Positions 20,137 through 29,682 of a DNA stretch of 64,000 bases are shown here, piece by piece. The notes under the pieces are model-generated. The model had not been told where the DNA came from, did no database searches, and saw only the letters and a program-made list of their open reading frames with translations. Both the position numbers and the translations under genes were made by a program. The number at the start of each line of letters is the position of its first letter. Position 1 is the stretch's first letter. The stretch covers positions 62,001-126,000 of the forward strand of contig JAUZSC010000007.1 in NCBI GenBank assembly GCA_030949825.1, given 5' to 3'. Source of the DNA: Sulfurimonas sp. Its GTDB lineage: Bacteria > Campylobacterota > Campylobacteria > Campylobacterales > Sulfurimonadaceae.

Positions 20137-21249
20137 ATGTTTAAAACAGGCGCTCCAGTAACGGGAAAAGATTTTATCGATAGAAAAAAACATATTCCTC
20201 TTTTTAACACATATTTAGATCAAAATCAATCTTTTATGATTAAGGCTCCAAGAAGATTTGGTAAGACATCTATTATCAAACATTTGTCCCAAGAAAACCC
20301 AAACTACAAATTTGTGTATATTGATATAAAAAGACTAAGTAGTCTACAATCTCTTGCAAACAATATAATTGACAGTGCTTATAAAATATCTACTATTGAT
20401 AACTTTTTATATAAAGCAAAAAACTCTATGTTCGATTTAGTTAAATCAATTCAAAAGATTAAAATAGATGATATCGCAGAAATCACAATCAGGATGTATG
20501 AAAAAGACACACTTGATGAAATGGAATATTTTTTACATAGCTTAGATGTAATGAATACAATAGCAGCTAAAAAAAATATAAATATTAAATTTGTTTTAGA
20601 TGAGTTTCAAGATATTCTTAAAATAGCTTCAAGTGAGATTTTAGATAAGTCCAGGTCTGTTATACAACACCATAACAATATAACATATATATTTTTAGGA
20701 AGTATAGAAACGATTATGACTAAAATCTTTGAACGTAAAGCATCCCCCTTTTTTCATTTTGCGACCATTGTAGAACTACCTCCACTTGATGTAGACGAAC
20801 TGCATACATACAGCAATAATATATTTAATAAAAAGAATATTAAATGTGACTCACTGAAACATCTTTTAAAATATTTAAATGGTCATCCAGACTATTCCTT
20901 ACAAGTACTGCAAAAGTTATATTTTACTGCTATCGCAAATAACATCAACGAACTAACTGAAAAAATTGTATATGAAACTTTAATAGAAGTAATACTTTCA
21001 AATAAAGCATATCTCGAAGAATTGATTTCAAAAGCTAAACAAAAAAAACATCAGCTTGATGTTTTATATTCTATTGCTAACAACAATAAACTAGAACTCG
21101 ATAGTAAAAGTTTATATAATGTTCATAGTTCGCTTGAAGATATCGGTTTGATTAAAAGGATAAAGACGGGAACATACATCATAAATGATATGTTTTTGAA
21201 AATCTATCTACAACAAAAAGATGAGAATATTCAATTAATTGATTATTGA
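20137..21249 (+). CDS. AAA ATPase (archaeal-ATPase/COG1672-like), intact
   Basis: MIKAPRRFGKTSIIKHL P-loop, IKFVLDEFQDILKIAS Walker B, ITYIFLGSIET, winged-helix-like C-terminus. Confidence 0.75.
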   Translation: MFKTGAPVTGKDFIDRKKHIPLFNTYLDQNQSFMIKAPRRFGKTSIIKHLSQENPNYKFVYIDIKRLSSLQSLANNIIDSAYKISTIDNFLYKAKNSMFDLVKSIQKIKIDDIAEITIRMYEKDTLDEMEYFLHSLDVMNTIAAKKNINIKFVLDEFQDILKIASSEILDKSRSVIQHHNNITYIFLGSIETIMTKIFERKASPFFHFATIVELPPLDVDELHTYSNNIFNKKNIKCDSLKHLLKYLNGHPDYSLQVLQKLYFTAIANNINELTEKIVYETLIEVILSNKAYLEELISKAKQKKHQLDVLYSIANNNKLELDSKSLYNVHSSLEDIGLIKRIKTGTYIINDMFLKIYLQQKDENIQLIDY

Positions 21250-21327
21250 CTTTTCACCATTTAACTTTTTTCGCTACACTTGCAGAACTAAAAACAATTT
21301 TTACTATACTATATATAGGAATACTAT

Positions 21328-23574
21328 TTGAACTTAATTATCGTCGAATCACCTGCTAAAGCTAAGACTATCAAGAACTTTTTAGGTAAAGATTATGAAG
21401 TAATCGCATCTAAGGGTCATATTCGTGATTTACCAAAATCTCGTTTTGGAATCACTGTTGAAGAAGAAACCAATCATCTTATACCTACTTACTCTGTTGC
21501 AAAAGAAAATGCTGCCATTGTTAAAGAGATAAAAGCCCTTGCTAAAAAAGCAGATACGATCTATATCGCGACCGATGAGGATCGCGAGGGTGAGGCTATT
21601 GGTTGGCATATTGCCCATGCTATTAAAAAGGATCCAGCTGAATTACCTAGAATCGTATTTCACGAGATTACAAAAACAGCAATTAAACACGCTCTTGAAT
21701 CTGCTCGTACTTTAGATATGGACATGGTAAATGCCCAACAAGCACGCCGTTTACTTGACCGTGTTGTGGGTTATAAACTCTCACCTCTTCTAGCATCTAA
21801 GATTCAAAAAGGTCTTTCAGGTGGACGGGTTCAGAGTTCTACCCTTAAACTCGTAGTAGACCGTGAACGAGAGATAAAAGCTTTTATTCCCGTTGAATAC
21901 TGGAGTATCGACACTCAGTTTAAAACAAACATAGATGCTAACCTTATTTCTCATAAGGGTGATAAAATTACAAAGATGACTATAGAGAATGAAGCCCAAG
22001 CTAAATCTATAGAAAGAAGTGTAAATGCAGACAGTTATATCATCTCAAAAATAGAGAAAAAACAAAGAAAAAGCTCAACGCCACCACCATTTATGACATC
22101 AACGCTTCAACAAGCTGCATCGAGTAAGCTAGGGTTTACGCCAAAGAGAACGATGATGATAGCTCAAACATTATACGAGGGTGTAAAAACTCCTGATGGA
22201 ACTTCGGGTGTTATTACATATATGAGAACAGATAGTTTAAACCTTGCGGGCGAAGCTGTATCTGCTGTTCGTGGAATTATTGAGAGTCGTTTTGGCGCAA
22301 AGTACCTTCCAAAAGAGCCTAAGGTTTATAGCAAAAAATCTAAGGGTGCACAAGAAGCGCATGAGGCTATTCGCCCTACTATGCTTAACTTCACACCCGA
22401 GATGGCACAAAGTTTTCTAAAAGCTGATGAGATAAAACTTTACCGTTTAATTTATGAGCGTTTTATGTCATGTCAAATGGAAGATGCACAGTTTGAACAA
22501 CAAAGCATTATCTTTACAGGCGATGAAAATGAATTCCGCGCAAGTGGTAGAAGACTAACATTTGATGGTTTTTACGCACTTACAGGGGCAGAAGATAAAG
22601 ATAAACTTCTTCCAACACTTACAAAAGGTGACAAAGCAGAGCTTCAAAGCGTAAAACCTGAGCAACACTTTACAGAACCACCATCACGTTACTCAGAAGC
22701 TAGTCTAATCAAAAAGCTAGAGTCTGAAGGCGTTGGTCGTCCTTCTACCTACGCTCCAACAGTTGCCACGCTAAGTTCTCGTACTTATGTAAACATAGAG
22801 AAAAAGCAAATCGTTCCAACTGAAATGGCTTTTACGGTTACGGACATTCTAGAAAAGCACTTTGCTAACATTGTAGATATCTCTTTTACTGCAAACATGG
22901 AAGAAAAACTCGATGAAGTAAGCGAAGGAAAAGTTGACTGGCAAGATCTTTTAAGTGACTTTTACTTTCCTTTTATGGATCAAGTTGCGGCTGGAAAAGA
23001 AAATATTGTTTCTCTTAAACTTGCTAAACCATTAGGGAGAACCTGTCCTAAATGTGGAGAGAGTGAACTTCTTTTACGTTCTGGTAGATTTGGTAACTTT
23101 ATCGCATGTAGCGGTTTTCCAAAATGTAAATACACTGAACAAGTTGATGAAGAGGGAAATCCTGCTCCAAAACAAGAAAACTTAGCTGATGAAAAATGTG
23201 ATAAATGTGGAAACGACATGCTTATAAAAAATGGTAGAAATGGACAGTTTTTAGCATGTAGCGATTATCCTGATTGTAAAAATACAAAAAGTATAAACGT
23301 AGAAGAAAAACAAAGTGAAACTCCATGTCCAGACTGTGGTGGAACAATAAGTCTTAAAAATTCTCGTCGTGGTCCATTTTGGGGATGTGAGGGTTATCCT
23401 GAATGTAAATTCATCTCTAAATTTGAACCAACAACTATAAAGTGTAAAGAAAAAGGCTGTAAAACAGGTCTTCTTGCTGAGAGAACATACAGAAATAAAG
23501 ATGTGTATGAGTGTGTAAAGTGTAAGGCACGAACTCCTAGAGAAGTTGCATCTACTACGGAAGAAGAAAAATAA
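21328..23574 (+). CDS. topA: DNA topoisomerase I (TTG start)
   Basis: MNLIIVESPAKAKTIKNFLG, ATDEDREGEAIGWH, YMRTDS, several C-terminal Cys4 zinc fingers. Confidence 0.97.
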   Translation: MNLIIVESPAKAKTIKNFLGKDYEVIASKGHIRDLPKSRFGITVEEETNHLIPTYSVAKENAAIVKEIKALAKKADTIYIATDEDREGEAIGWHIAHAIKKDPAELPRIVFHEITKTAIKHALESARTLDMDMVNAQQARRLLDRVVGYKLSPLLASKIQKGLSGGRVQSSTLKLVVDREREIKAFIPVEYWSIDTQFKTNIDANLISHKGDKITKMTIENEAQAKSIERSVNADSYIISKIEKKQRKSSTPPPFMTSTLQQAASSKLGFTPKRTMMIAQTLYEGVKTPDGTSGVITYMRTDSLNLAGEAVSAVRGIIESRFGAKYLPKEPKVYSKKSKGAQEAHEAIRPTMLNFTPEMAQSFLKADEIKLYRLIYERFMSCQMEDAQFEQQSIIFTGDENEFRASGRRLTFDGFYALTGAEDKDKLLPTLTKGDKAELQSVKPEQHFTEPPSRYSEASLIKKLESEGVGRPSTYAPTVATLSSRTYVNIEKKQIVPTEMAFTVTDILEKHFANIVDISFTANMEEKLDEVSEGKVDWQDLLSDFYFPFMDQVAAGKENIVSLKLAKPLGRTCPKCGESELLLRSGRFGNFIACSGFPKCKYTEQVDEEGNPAPKQENLADEKCDKCGNDMLIKNGRNGQFLACSDYPDCKNTKSINVEEKQSETPCPDCGGTISLKNSRRGPFWGCEGYPECKFISKFEPTTIKCKEKGCKTGLLAERTYRNKDVYECVKCKARTPREVASTTEEEK

Positions 23575-23647
23575 ATCTCTCGTCGATAGACATAGCTTTA
23601 GTGCAAGGAATTGAAGCGGGGCTTTGCTCCGATTTAAGGAAACAAAT

Positions 23648-24175
23648 ATGATTAAAATAGGTATTATCTCAGACACCCATAAAAAGCTTAAGAAGGCTAA
23701 AAAAGCTCTCACTATGCTTTTAGAAAATGGTGCTGAGTTTATTGTCCATGCTGGAGATATTGTAGATGCAGAGGTACTTGAACTTCTAAAAAACTGTGGA
23801 AAAAGATATGTCGCAGTCTATGGAAATAATGACTCACATCTACTTTCACTTCATAAGGAGTACAATCTAGTAGAAGAACCTTATTACTTCAAACTCGCAA
23901 ATACAAAGTTCAAACTTATGCATCTACCCTATTATATGGCTACAGATGCTGAAGTTGTTTTATCGGGTCATACCCATATATTTCATAGTGAGTTTCAAAA
24001 TGGCACACTCTTTTTAAATCCTGGTGAAGTCTGTGCTAGAAACAAACCTGTCTCAGGATGTGCTATGCTTGAAGTTACAAATACTACTTTTATCGTCACA
24101 CATTATCAAAGACCAAAGAAAGCGAAGTACTTTACACAAGAGCAGTTTTCATACACAAGGATAAAAAATGTCTGA
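23648..24175 (+). CDS. YfcE-family metallophosphoesterase
   Basis: MIKIGIISDTHKKLKKA, FIVHAGDIVDAEVL, VYGNND, LSGHTH. Confidence 0.85.
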   Translation: MIKIGIISDTHKKLKKAKKALTMLLENGAEFIVHAGDIVDAEVLELLKNCGKRYVAVYGNNDSHLLSLHKEYNLVEEPYYFKLANTKFKLMHLPYYMATDAEVVLSGHTHIFHSEFQNGTLFLNPGEVCARNKPVSGCAMLEVTNTTFIVTHYQRPKKAKYFTQEQFSYTRIKNV

Positions 24176-25013
24176 AGAAATTTTTCTTTGTGCAATTTGT
24201 AATATTAACAGCGGAACTTGCTTAGAAGATTGTAAATTTTGCTCACAAAGTGTGCGTTATAAGGCAGACATAGACCGATATAAACAAAAAGAGATGCAGC
24301 TTATCTTAGATGAAGCAAGAACAGCAAGAGATGCTGGAGCACTTGGCTTTTGTCTTGTGACTGCAGACAAAGGACTCAGACCTAAAACACTTGAATTTGT
24401 TTGTGATGTAGCTAAAACTATTACTAAAGAAGTTCCCCAACTTCGTCTTATTGCGTGTAATGGAACAGCATCTCTTGAGCAACTTCTCGTTTTAAAAGAA
24501 GCAGGAATCAAAGCTTATAATCATAATCTTGAAACTTCAGAGTCTTTTTACAAAGAAATATGCACAACGCATCCTTGGAGTGAAAGATACGAGACCTGTC
24601 AAAATGTAAATAAATCTGGTTTAGTGCTTATAACAGGTGGAATTTTTGGTCTTGGAGAATCCGAGGAAGATAGAGTTTCAATGCTTAAGTCTTTGGAATC
24701 TTTAAATCCAACTTCTGTTCCAATAAATTTTTATCATCACAATGTTGCCCTAGAACTTCAAGCCAACCCATTAACAGTTGATGAGTCTTTAGCCCTTATT
24801 CGGCTCACACGAAAAATGATTCCAAAAGCACAAAGAATTATGGTCGCGGGTGGAAGAGAGTTAATGTTTGGAGACAGACAAGAAGAAATCTTTGAAAATG
24901 GCGCAAATTCAATCGTTGTAGGAAACTATCTAACAACATCAGGTAGAATAGCCAGCAAAGATTTAGATATGTTAAAAACACTCAACCTAGAAGTAGCGAA
25001 AAAAGTAAACTAA
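24168..25013 (+). CDS. bioB: Biotin synthase
   Basis: CLEDCKFCSQSVRY radical-SAM CxxxCxxC; YNHNLETSESFYKEICTTHPWSERYET; GGREL. Confidence 0.95.
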   Translation: MSEEIFLCAICNINSGTCLEDCKFCSQSVRYKADIDRYKQKEMQLILDEARTARDAGALGFCLVTADKGLRPKTLEFVCDVAKTITKEVPQLRLIACNGTASLEQLLVLKEAGIKAYNHNLETSESFYKEICTTHPWSERYETCQNVNKSGLVLITGGIFGLGESEEDRVSMLKSLESLNPTSVPINFYHHNVALELQANPLTVDESLALIRLTRKMIPKAQRIMVAGGRELMFGDRQEEIFENGANSIVVGNYLTTSGRIASKDLDMLKTLNLEVAKKVN

Positions 25014-25022
25014 GGTATAAAT

Positions 25023-26179
25023 ATGGATGAAAATGTAACACTCATCATTACGATTGCTGTCATTATTGTATTTTCACCATTTTTTGCCAAACTTCTTAAA
25101 CTTCCAACTACTCCTATTGAAATAATACTGGGTTCTATACTTGCTTATCTTGGTTTTATCCATGATGGGCATCTCTTTGAAATAGCCGCTGAAATAGGCT
25201 TTTTATATCTAATGTTTATTGCGGGAACTGAGATCAACCTCAAGGATGTTTTAAAAACTCCCGCATCTATCATAAAAAGAGTCGTTTTTTATCTTAGTAT
25301 TTTATACGCATTTTCCATCTTTTTTTTCACTCTACTTTAACCTTGGAAATATTTTTATTCTTCTTTTACCGCTTATTTCTGTTGGACTTGTCGCTACACT
25401 CAGTAAAGAATACGGAAAGACTCCATGGCTCGACATCTCTATGACTGCAGGAGGGATTGGAGAAGTTGTGAGTATCGCCATTTTAACTATAACCTCAGCA
25501 GGACTAGAATCAGGACTGGGACTAGAACTCTTTAAAACACTTTTTGCACTCATGCTGTTTTTAATTATTATGTTTTTCATTTTCCGTAGCATGCAGTTAC
25601 TTTTTTTGGTGGTACCCTGAAGTTTCCATGCTACTTATGCCACAAAAAGACAATCAAGAGCAAGACATACGACTCTCTCTTGGTATATTTTTACTCCTTG
25701 TAGCATCTATGCTCTACCTCGACCTTGAACTTGCCTTTGGTGCATTTCTAGCGGGAATATTTATTCCAACATTTTTTGAACATAAACATGAACTTCCAGA
25801 AAAACTTGCTTCATTTGGATTTGGTTTTTTAATTCCTATCTTTTTTATTCATATTGGTACAGCTTTTGATTTAAGTGCTTTGGCATTAGATGGTTTAATC
25901 TATAAGGCTTTTCTTATTGTGTTAGCGATGACTTCTATGCGTCTTATTGCATCGCTTGTTTTTATCAAAAACCTTGGCTTTATCGACTCCATTCTTATGG
26001 GACTCTCGCATTCTATGCCTTTAACCTTACTTATAGCAATGGCTACACTCGCATTTAATGCACAGAGTATTGACCAACTTCACTACTATGCTTTTATCTT
26101 AGCGGCACTTTTTCAAGTTATTAGTGTTATGATTATCATCAAACTTATTAACAACTATAAGCTTGCAAGGAGTCTTTGA
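25023..26179 (+). CDS. Cation:proton antiporter (CPA2/Kef-type), two homopolymer frameshifts
   Basis: ORF 25023..25340, a middle frame FNLGNIFILLLPLISVGLVATLSKEYGKTPWLDISMTAGGIGEVVSIAIL, and ORF 25628..26179; breaks lie at T8 (25320-25327) and T7 (25601-25607). Confidence 0.75.
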
Positions 26180-26547
26180 TGCCACGCTCTGTTTTGTTGC
26201 AACTTGCTCGTGATTCCATAGTAGAAGTTTTTGCTGCACAAAGAACTATAGAGAAAGAGCATCTGATCCAAAAGCATCCTTTATTGAGTCAAAAAATAAA
26301 AACGCAGGTAAATATTTATCTAAACAATGAACTCAGAGGAACAGCTGCATCTAGCAATGCTACATCAACATTAATCGAAGATATTATCCGCAATTCAAAA
26401 CGCTCTGCTTTTGAAGATTCTAATTTTTCACCACTTTGCACAAGTGAATACTTGTCGTGTGAAATCGAGATTATACTTACAACTCCCGATGGAGTTATAT
26501 CTGAAAAAGATGAGGCTATTCTAGTAGAGAAGGAAACTTTGTCATAA
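26179..26547 (+). CDS. AMMECR1-like domain protein
   Basis: NNELRGTAASSNATSTLIEDIIRNSKRSAFEDSNFSPLCTSEYLSCEIEIILTTPDG. Confidence 0.6.
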   Translation: MPRSVLLQLARDSIVEVFAAQRTIEKEHLIQKHPLLSQKIKTQVNIYLNNELRGTAASSNATSTLIEDIIRNSKRSAFEDSNFSPLCTSEYLSCEIEIILTTPDGVISEKDEAILVEKETLS

Positions 26548-27043
26548 ACTTTTGAAGTTTGGGAGCAATAACTGCCTGACAATACCCTTGATTTTCATTT
26601 AATCTATAATAATTCTGATGATAAGCCTCCGCTGGATAAACCTCACCTAAAGTACTTACTTCAGTTACTATAGTGTCTGTAAAATCTTTTTGTCTTTTAC
26701 TTATAAAACTCACTATTTCTTCTTGCATAGCTTCACTTTCATAGTAAATAACAGAGCGGTATTGCGTTCCTCTATCTGCACCCTGTTGGTTGAGAGTAGT
26801 AGGATTATGAATCTCAAAAAATATATCGAGTAAGTTATCTAAACCAATACTATCCGCATCATAAAGTATATCTATTATCTCAGCATGACCCGTTGCACCT
26901 GTACAAATATTTTCATATGTTGGATTGGCTCTAAGACCTCCAGTATATCCACTTACTGCAGATAAAACACCTTTGACATTTAAAAAAACTGCCTCAACAC
27001 ACCAAAAACATCCACCACCCAATACCAATCTACTTCGCTTCAT
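26516..27043 (-). CDS. msrA: Peptide methionine sulfoxide reductase A
   Basis: LGGGCFWCVEAVF, GYTGGLRANPTYENICTGATGHAE, HQNYY. Confidence 0.95.
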   Translation of the reverse strand: MKRSRLVLGGGCFWCVEAVFLNVKGVLSAVSGYTGGLRANPTYENICTGATGHAEIIDILYDADSIGLDNLLDIFFEIHNPTTLNQQGADRGTQYRSVIYYESEAMQEEIVSFISKRQKDFTDTIVTEVSTLGEVYPAEAYHQNYYRLNENQGYCQAVIAPKLQKFMTKFPSLLE

Positions 27044-27199
27044 TGCTAAAATCCTTTAAATTTTTGTCCAATTATTACACAAAAATAGATGTATTGCTTG
27101 TATAAAAGTCTTTAAAATTAAAAGTTAAGAAAATTTATAACTTATATACACTATGATGGGAGTTCTTTAAATACAAGACTATGCTCACAAGGGAAACAA

Positions 27200-27931
27200 A
27201 TGAAAAAATTTACATTATTCTATTTAGTTCTAACGAGCCTAACAGCTATTGCAGCTGAATTTGCATACATTCAACCTATCTCAGTAGAAACTGAGACCGT
27301 ATCTGCTAAAACTTTTGTAGAAGATGACGATAAAGATTCAATAGTAAATAAGCTAGATAAATGCTTAAATACTCCTCTGAATACAAAAGTAGATATGAGA
27401 GGTTGTAAACTTTACCTTGATGACGACAAGGACGGAGTCTCTAACAGAGATGACAAATGTCCAAAAACGAGAAGTGGTGTTAGCGTAAATACAGATGGCT
27501 GTGAACCAGATGCAGATGCAGATGGTGTCATTGACGAAAAAGACGAATGTCCAAATACTAGTAAAGAATTTATTGTTGACAACACAGGCTGTCCACAAAC
27601 TGCAGTTTTAAAAATCGAATTTGCAAGTGGCGACTATAAAATACTTGCAAAAAGTAATTCTAAAATTGAAGAATTTGCTGATTTTCTTCAGCAAAACGAT
27701 GGCTATCAAGTTATTATTTATGGATACACAGACAACTTAGGTCAAGACACTAGAAACAATCAACTCTCTCGAGATAGAGCGCGTGCTGTTATGAATGCAC
27801 TTATAGAACATGGCGTTAATCTCACACGATTAACAGCTATAGGTTTGGGCTCGAAAAATCCTGTCGCAGATAATGCTACAAGTGAGGGTCGAATGAAAAA
27901 TCGCAGAATAGAAGTTGAACTACTTCAATAA
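27200..27931 (+). CDS. OmpA-family protein with thrombospondin type 3-like repeats
   Basis: Signal peptide; DDDKDGVSNRDDKCPKT, DADADGVIDEKDECPNT; C-terminal OmpA domain. Confidence 0.85.
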   Translation: MKKFTLFYLVLTSLTAIAAEFAYIQPISVETETVSAKTFVEDDDKDSIVNKLDKCLNTPLNTKVDMRGCKLYLDDDKDGVSNRDDKCPKTRSGVSVNTDGCEPDADADGVIDEKDECPNTSKEFIVDNTGCPQTAVLKIEFASGDYKILAKSNSKIEEFADFLQQNDGYQVIIYGYTDNLGQDTRNNQLSRDRARAVMNALIEHGVNLTRLTAIGLGSKNPVADNATSEGRMKNRRIEVELLQ

Positions 27932-27950
27932 ATTACATTTAGGAAGACAA

Positions 27951-29089
27951 ATGACACAAATAAATATATTAAAAACAACATTACTTATAATCTTAAGTTT
28001 AAGTTCGTTACATGCAGAGGAAGTAGTTAAAGAGAATAATGCAACTATAGTTCCTGCACAAACAGTTCCACAAGAAGCAATAGCAGTTATCGTAGTTAAA
28101 GAAAAGATTCAAGATGCTAATGATATAACAATCACTATGCCTCCTATTCCAGTTGTGCCAGTTGCAACAACAAAGGTTCCAAAATTAATAATTTTAGACG
28201 CGCGGGGTAATCTTGTTGAAAAAGACTCTATGGATTCATACTATAAAAAAGAAGAGGTTATTTTTTCAAAAAATGTTGCTCCTGCAAAATTTAATAGATC
28301 CTATGGACAAAAAACAGAAAAAGTACTTGTTGGTGACATAAGCAATGGAAGAGTCGCTGCTTATCTACATACTGATTTTATGAGCGTAAAAGAGGTGGAA
28401 GAAAAACTTAAAACTGCGGGCTTTGATATACTCGATTCATTTAAAGTAGATAAAAAAGGAACTGCTACTTCTATTGTTTTTACAAATGCTGCCATGCAAA
28501 AAGGGGCAAGCCAAGCACAAAGAGGCTTTGCTGCATCTATGCGTATAACAGTTGATAAGAAAAACAAACTTTTATCTATTTCCAACCCTATTTATCTTAT
28601 GAAAGCATTCATGCAAGAAGAATACGATAAAGAATTAGCACAAGCGACATTAAAAACTCTAAGAGATACATTTTCTACTCTAAAAAATTCAAAAGAACTT
28701 GTAAAGTTTAATGTACTTGCCAGATTTCAATTTATGGAGAATATGCCCTATTATCAAGATATGAAAGTTGTTTCAGAGGCTACAAATGAAGAACTTCTTA
28801 AAAAGTTAAGAAATCTAAGCAAGTGGTGTTTGAGCAGCATCTCGATAACGGAAGTATTCTTCTTGGTGTAAAACTCAAAAAAAGAACAAGTAAGTTTGTT
28901 AAAAAAACAGGTTATCAAAATGCAGGGCTTCTCCCCTACCCTGTTCTTATAGAAAAAGGCAAAGCTTATATATTAGCACCTCAATACTACATTGCTATTA
29001 TGTACCCAGATCTTAAAATGGGTCAGTTTATGAAAATTTCTACGGTTCCTGGTGCTATTGCAAAAGATATAGATAGAATTTTTCGTTAA
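27951..29089 (+). CDS. Secreted protein resembling DUF302, frameshifted near 28820
   Basis: ORFs 27915..28871 and 28823..29089 are contiguous; signal peptide MTQINILKTTLLIILSLSSLHAEE. Confidence 0.55.
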
Positions 29090-29103
29090 CCTCTGTAAAC
29101 ACA

Positions 29104-29682
29104 ATGCCTCGTATCGATAGCAAAAAGTTTTACCTTAGTGCTATTGATAAGCATGGGCTAAGTCCTCAAGGTGTCAATTGGATTTCACAAGAAACACAAG
29201 ACCTTCGCTTTAAAATACTTTTAGAACTTCTTCCCACAAATATAAACACACTCGTAGATGCTGGTTGTGGTTTTGCTGACTTTTATATGTATCTTCAAAA
29301 TACACAACATTGTATAAAAAAATATATTGGTATCGATTCTCTCGCAGCCATGTGCACTATAGCCGTCCAAGAGACTAGCCAAGAAATTATACAAGCCGAT
29401 ATTACTAAAGATGCCTTACCTCAAGCAGACTACTATGTGTGTAGCGGTGCTATGAATATTTTAAATCCCTTTGAAGCACATCTCTTTATAAGAAATTGTT
29501 TCAAAGCATCTAGCAAGGCTTTTATATTTAATACTCTCTATGGAGATAAGCAAAGTAATACATATAACTACATGAGCATGGCTCAAATACAAGCTATTGC
29601 TAAAGACCTTCATGTAAAACGCCTCGAGATAAAAGATAACTATATGAAAAACGATATCACAGTAGCTTTCTTTCATGTGTAG
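29104..29682 (+). CDS. Class I SAM methyltransferase
   Basis: LVDAGCGFADFYMYLQ, YYVCSGAMNIL. Confidence 0.7.
   Translation: MPRIDSKKFYLSAIDKHGLSPQGVNWISQETQDLRFKILLELLPTNINTLVDAGCGFADFYMYLQNTQHCIKKYIGIDSLAAMCTIAVQETSQEIIQADITKDALPQADYYVCSGAMNILNPFEAHLFIRNCFKASSKAFIFNTLYGDKQSNTYNYMSMAQIQAIAKDLHVKRLEIKDNYMKNDITVAFFHV

Noticed and set aside
22980-23712. Minus-strand ORFs 22980..23219 and 23251..23712
   Set aside because: They lie antisense to topA and the yfcE-like gene, with low-complexity Phe/Ser/Thr-rich translations typical of shadow ORFs.
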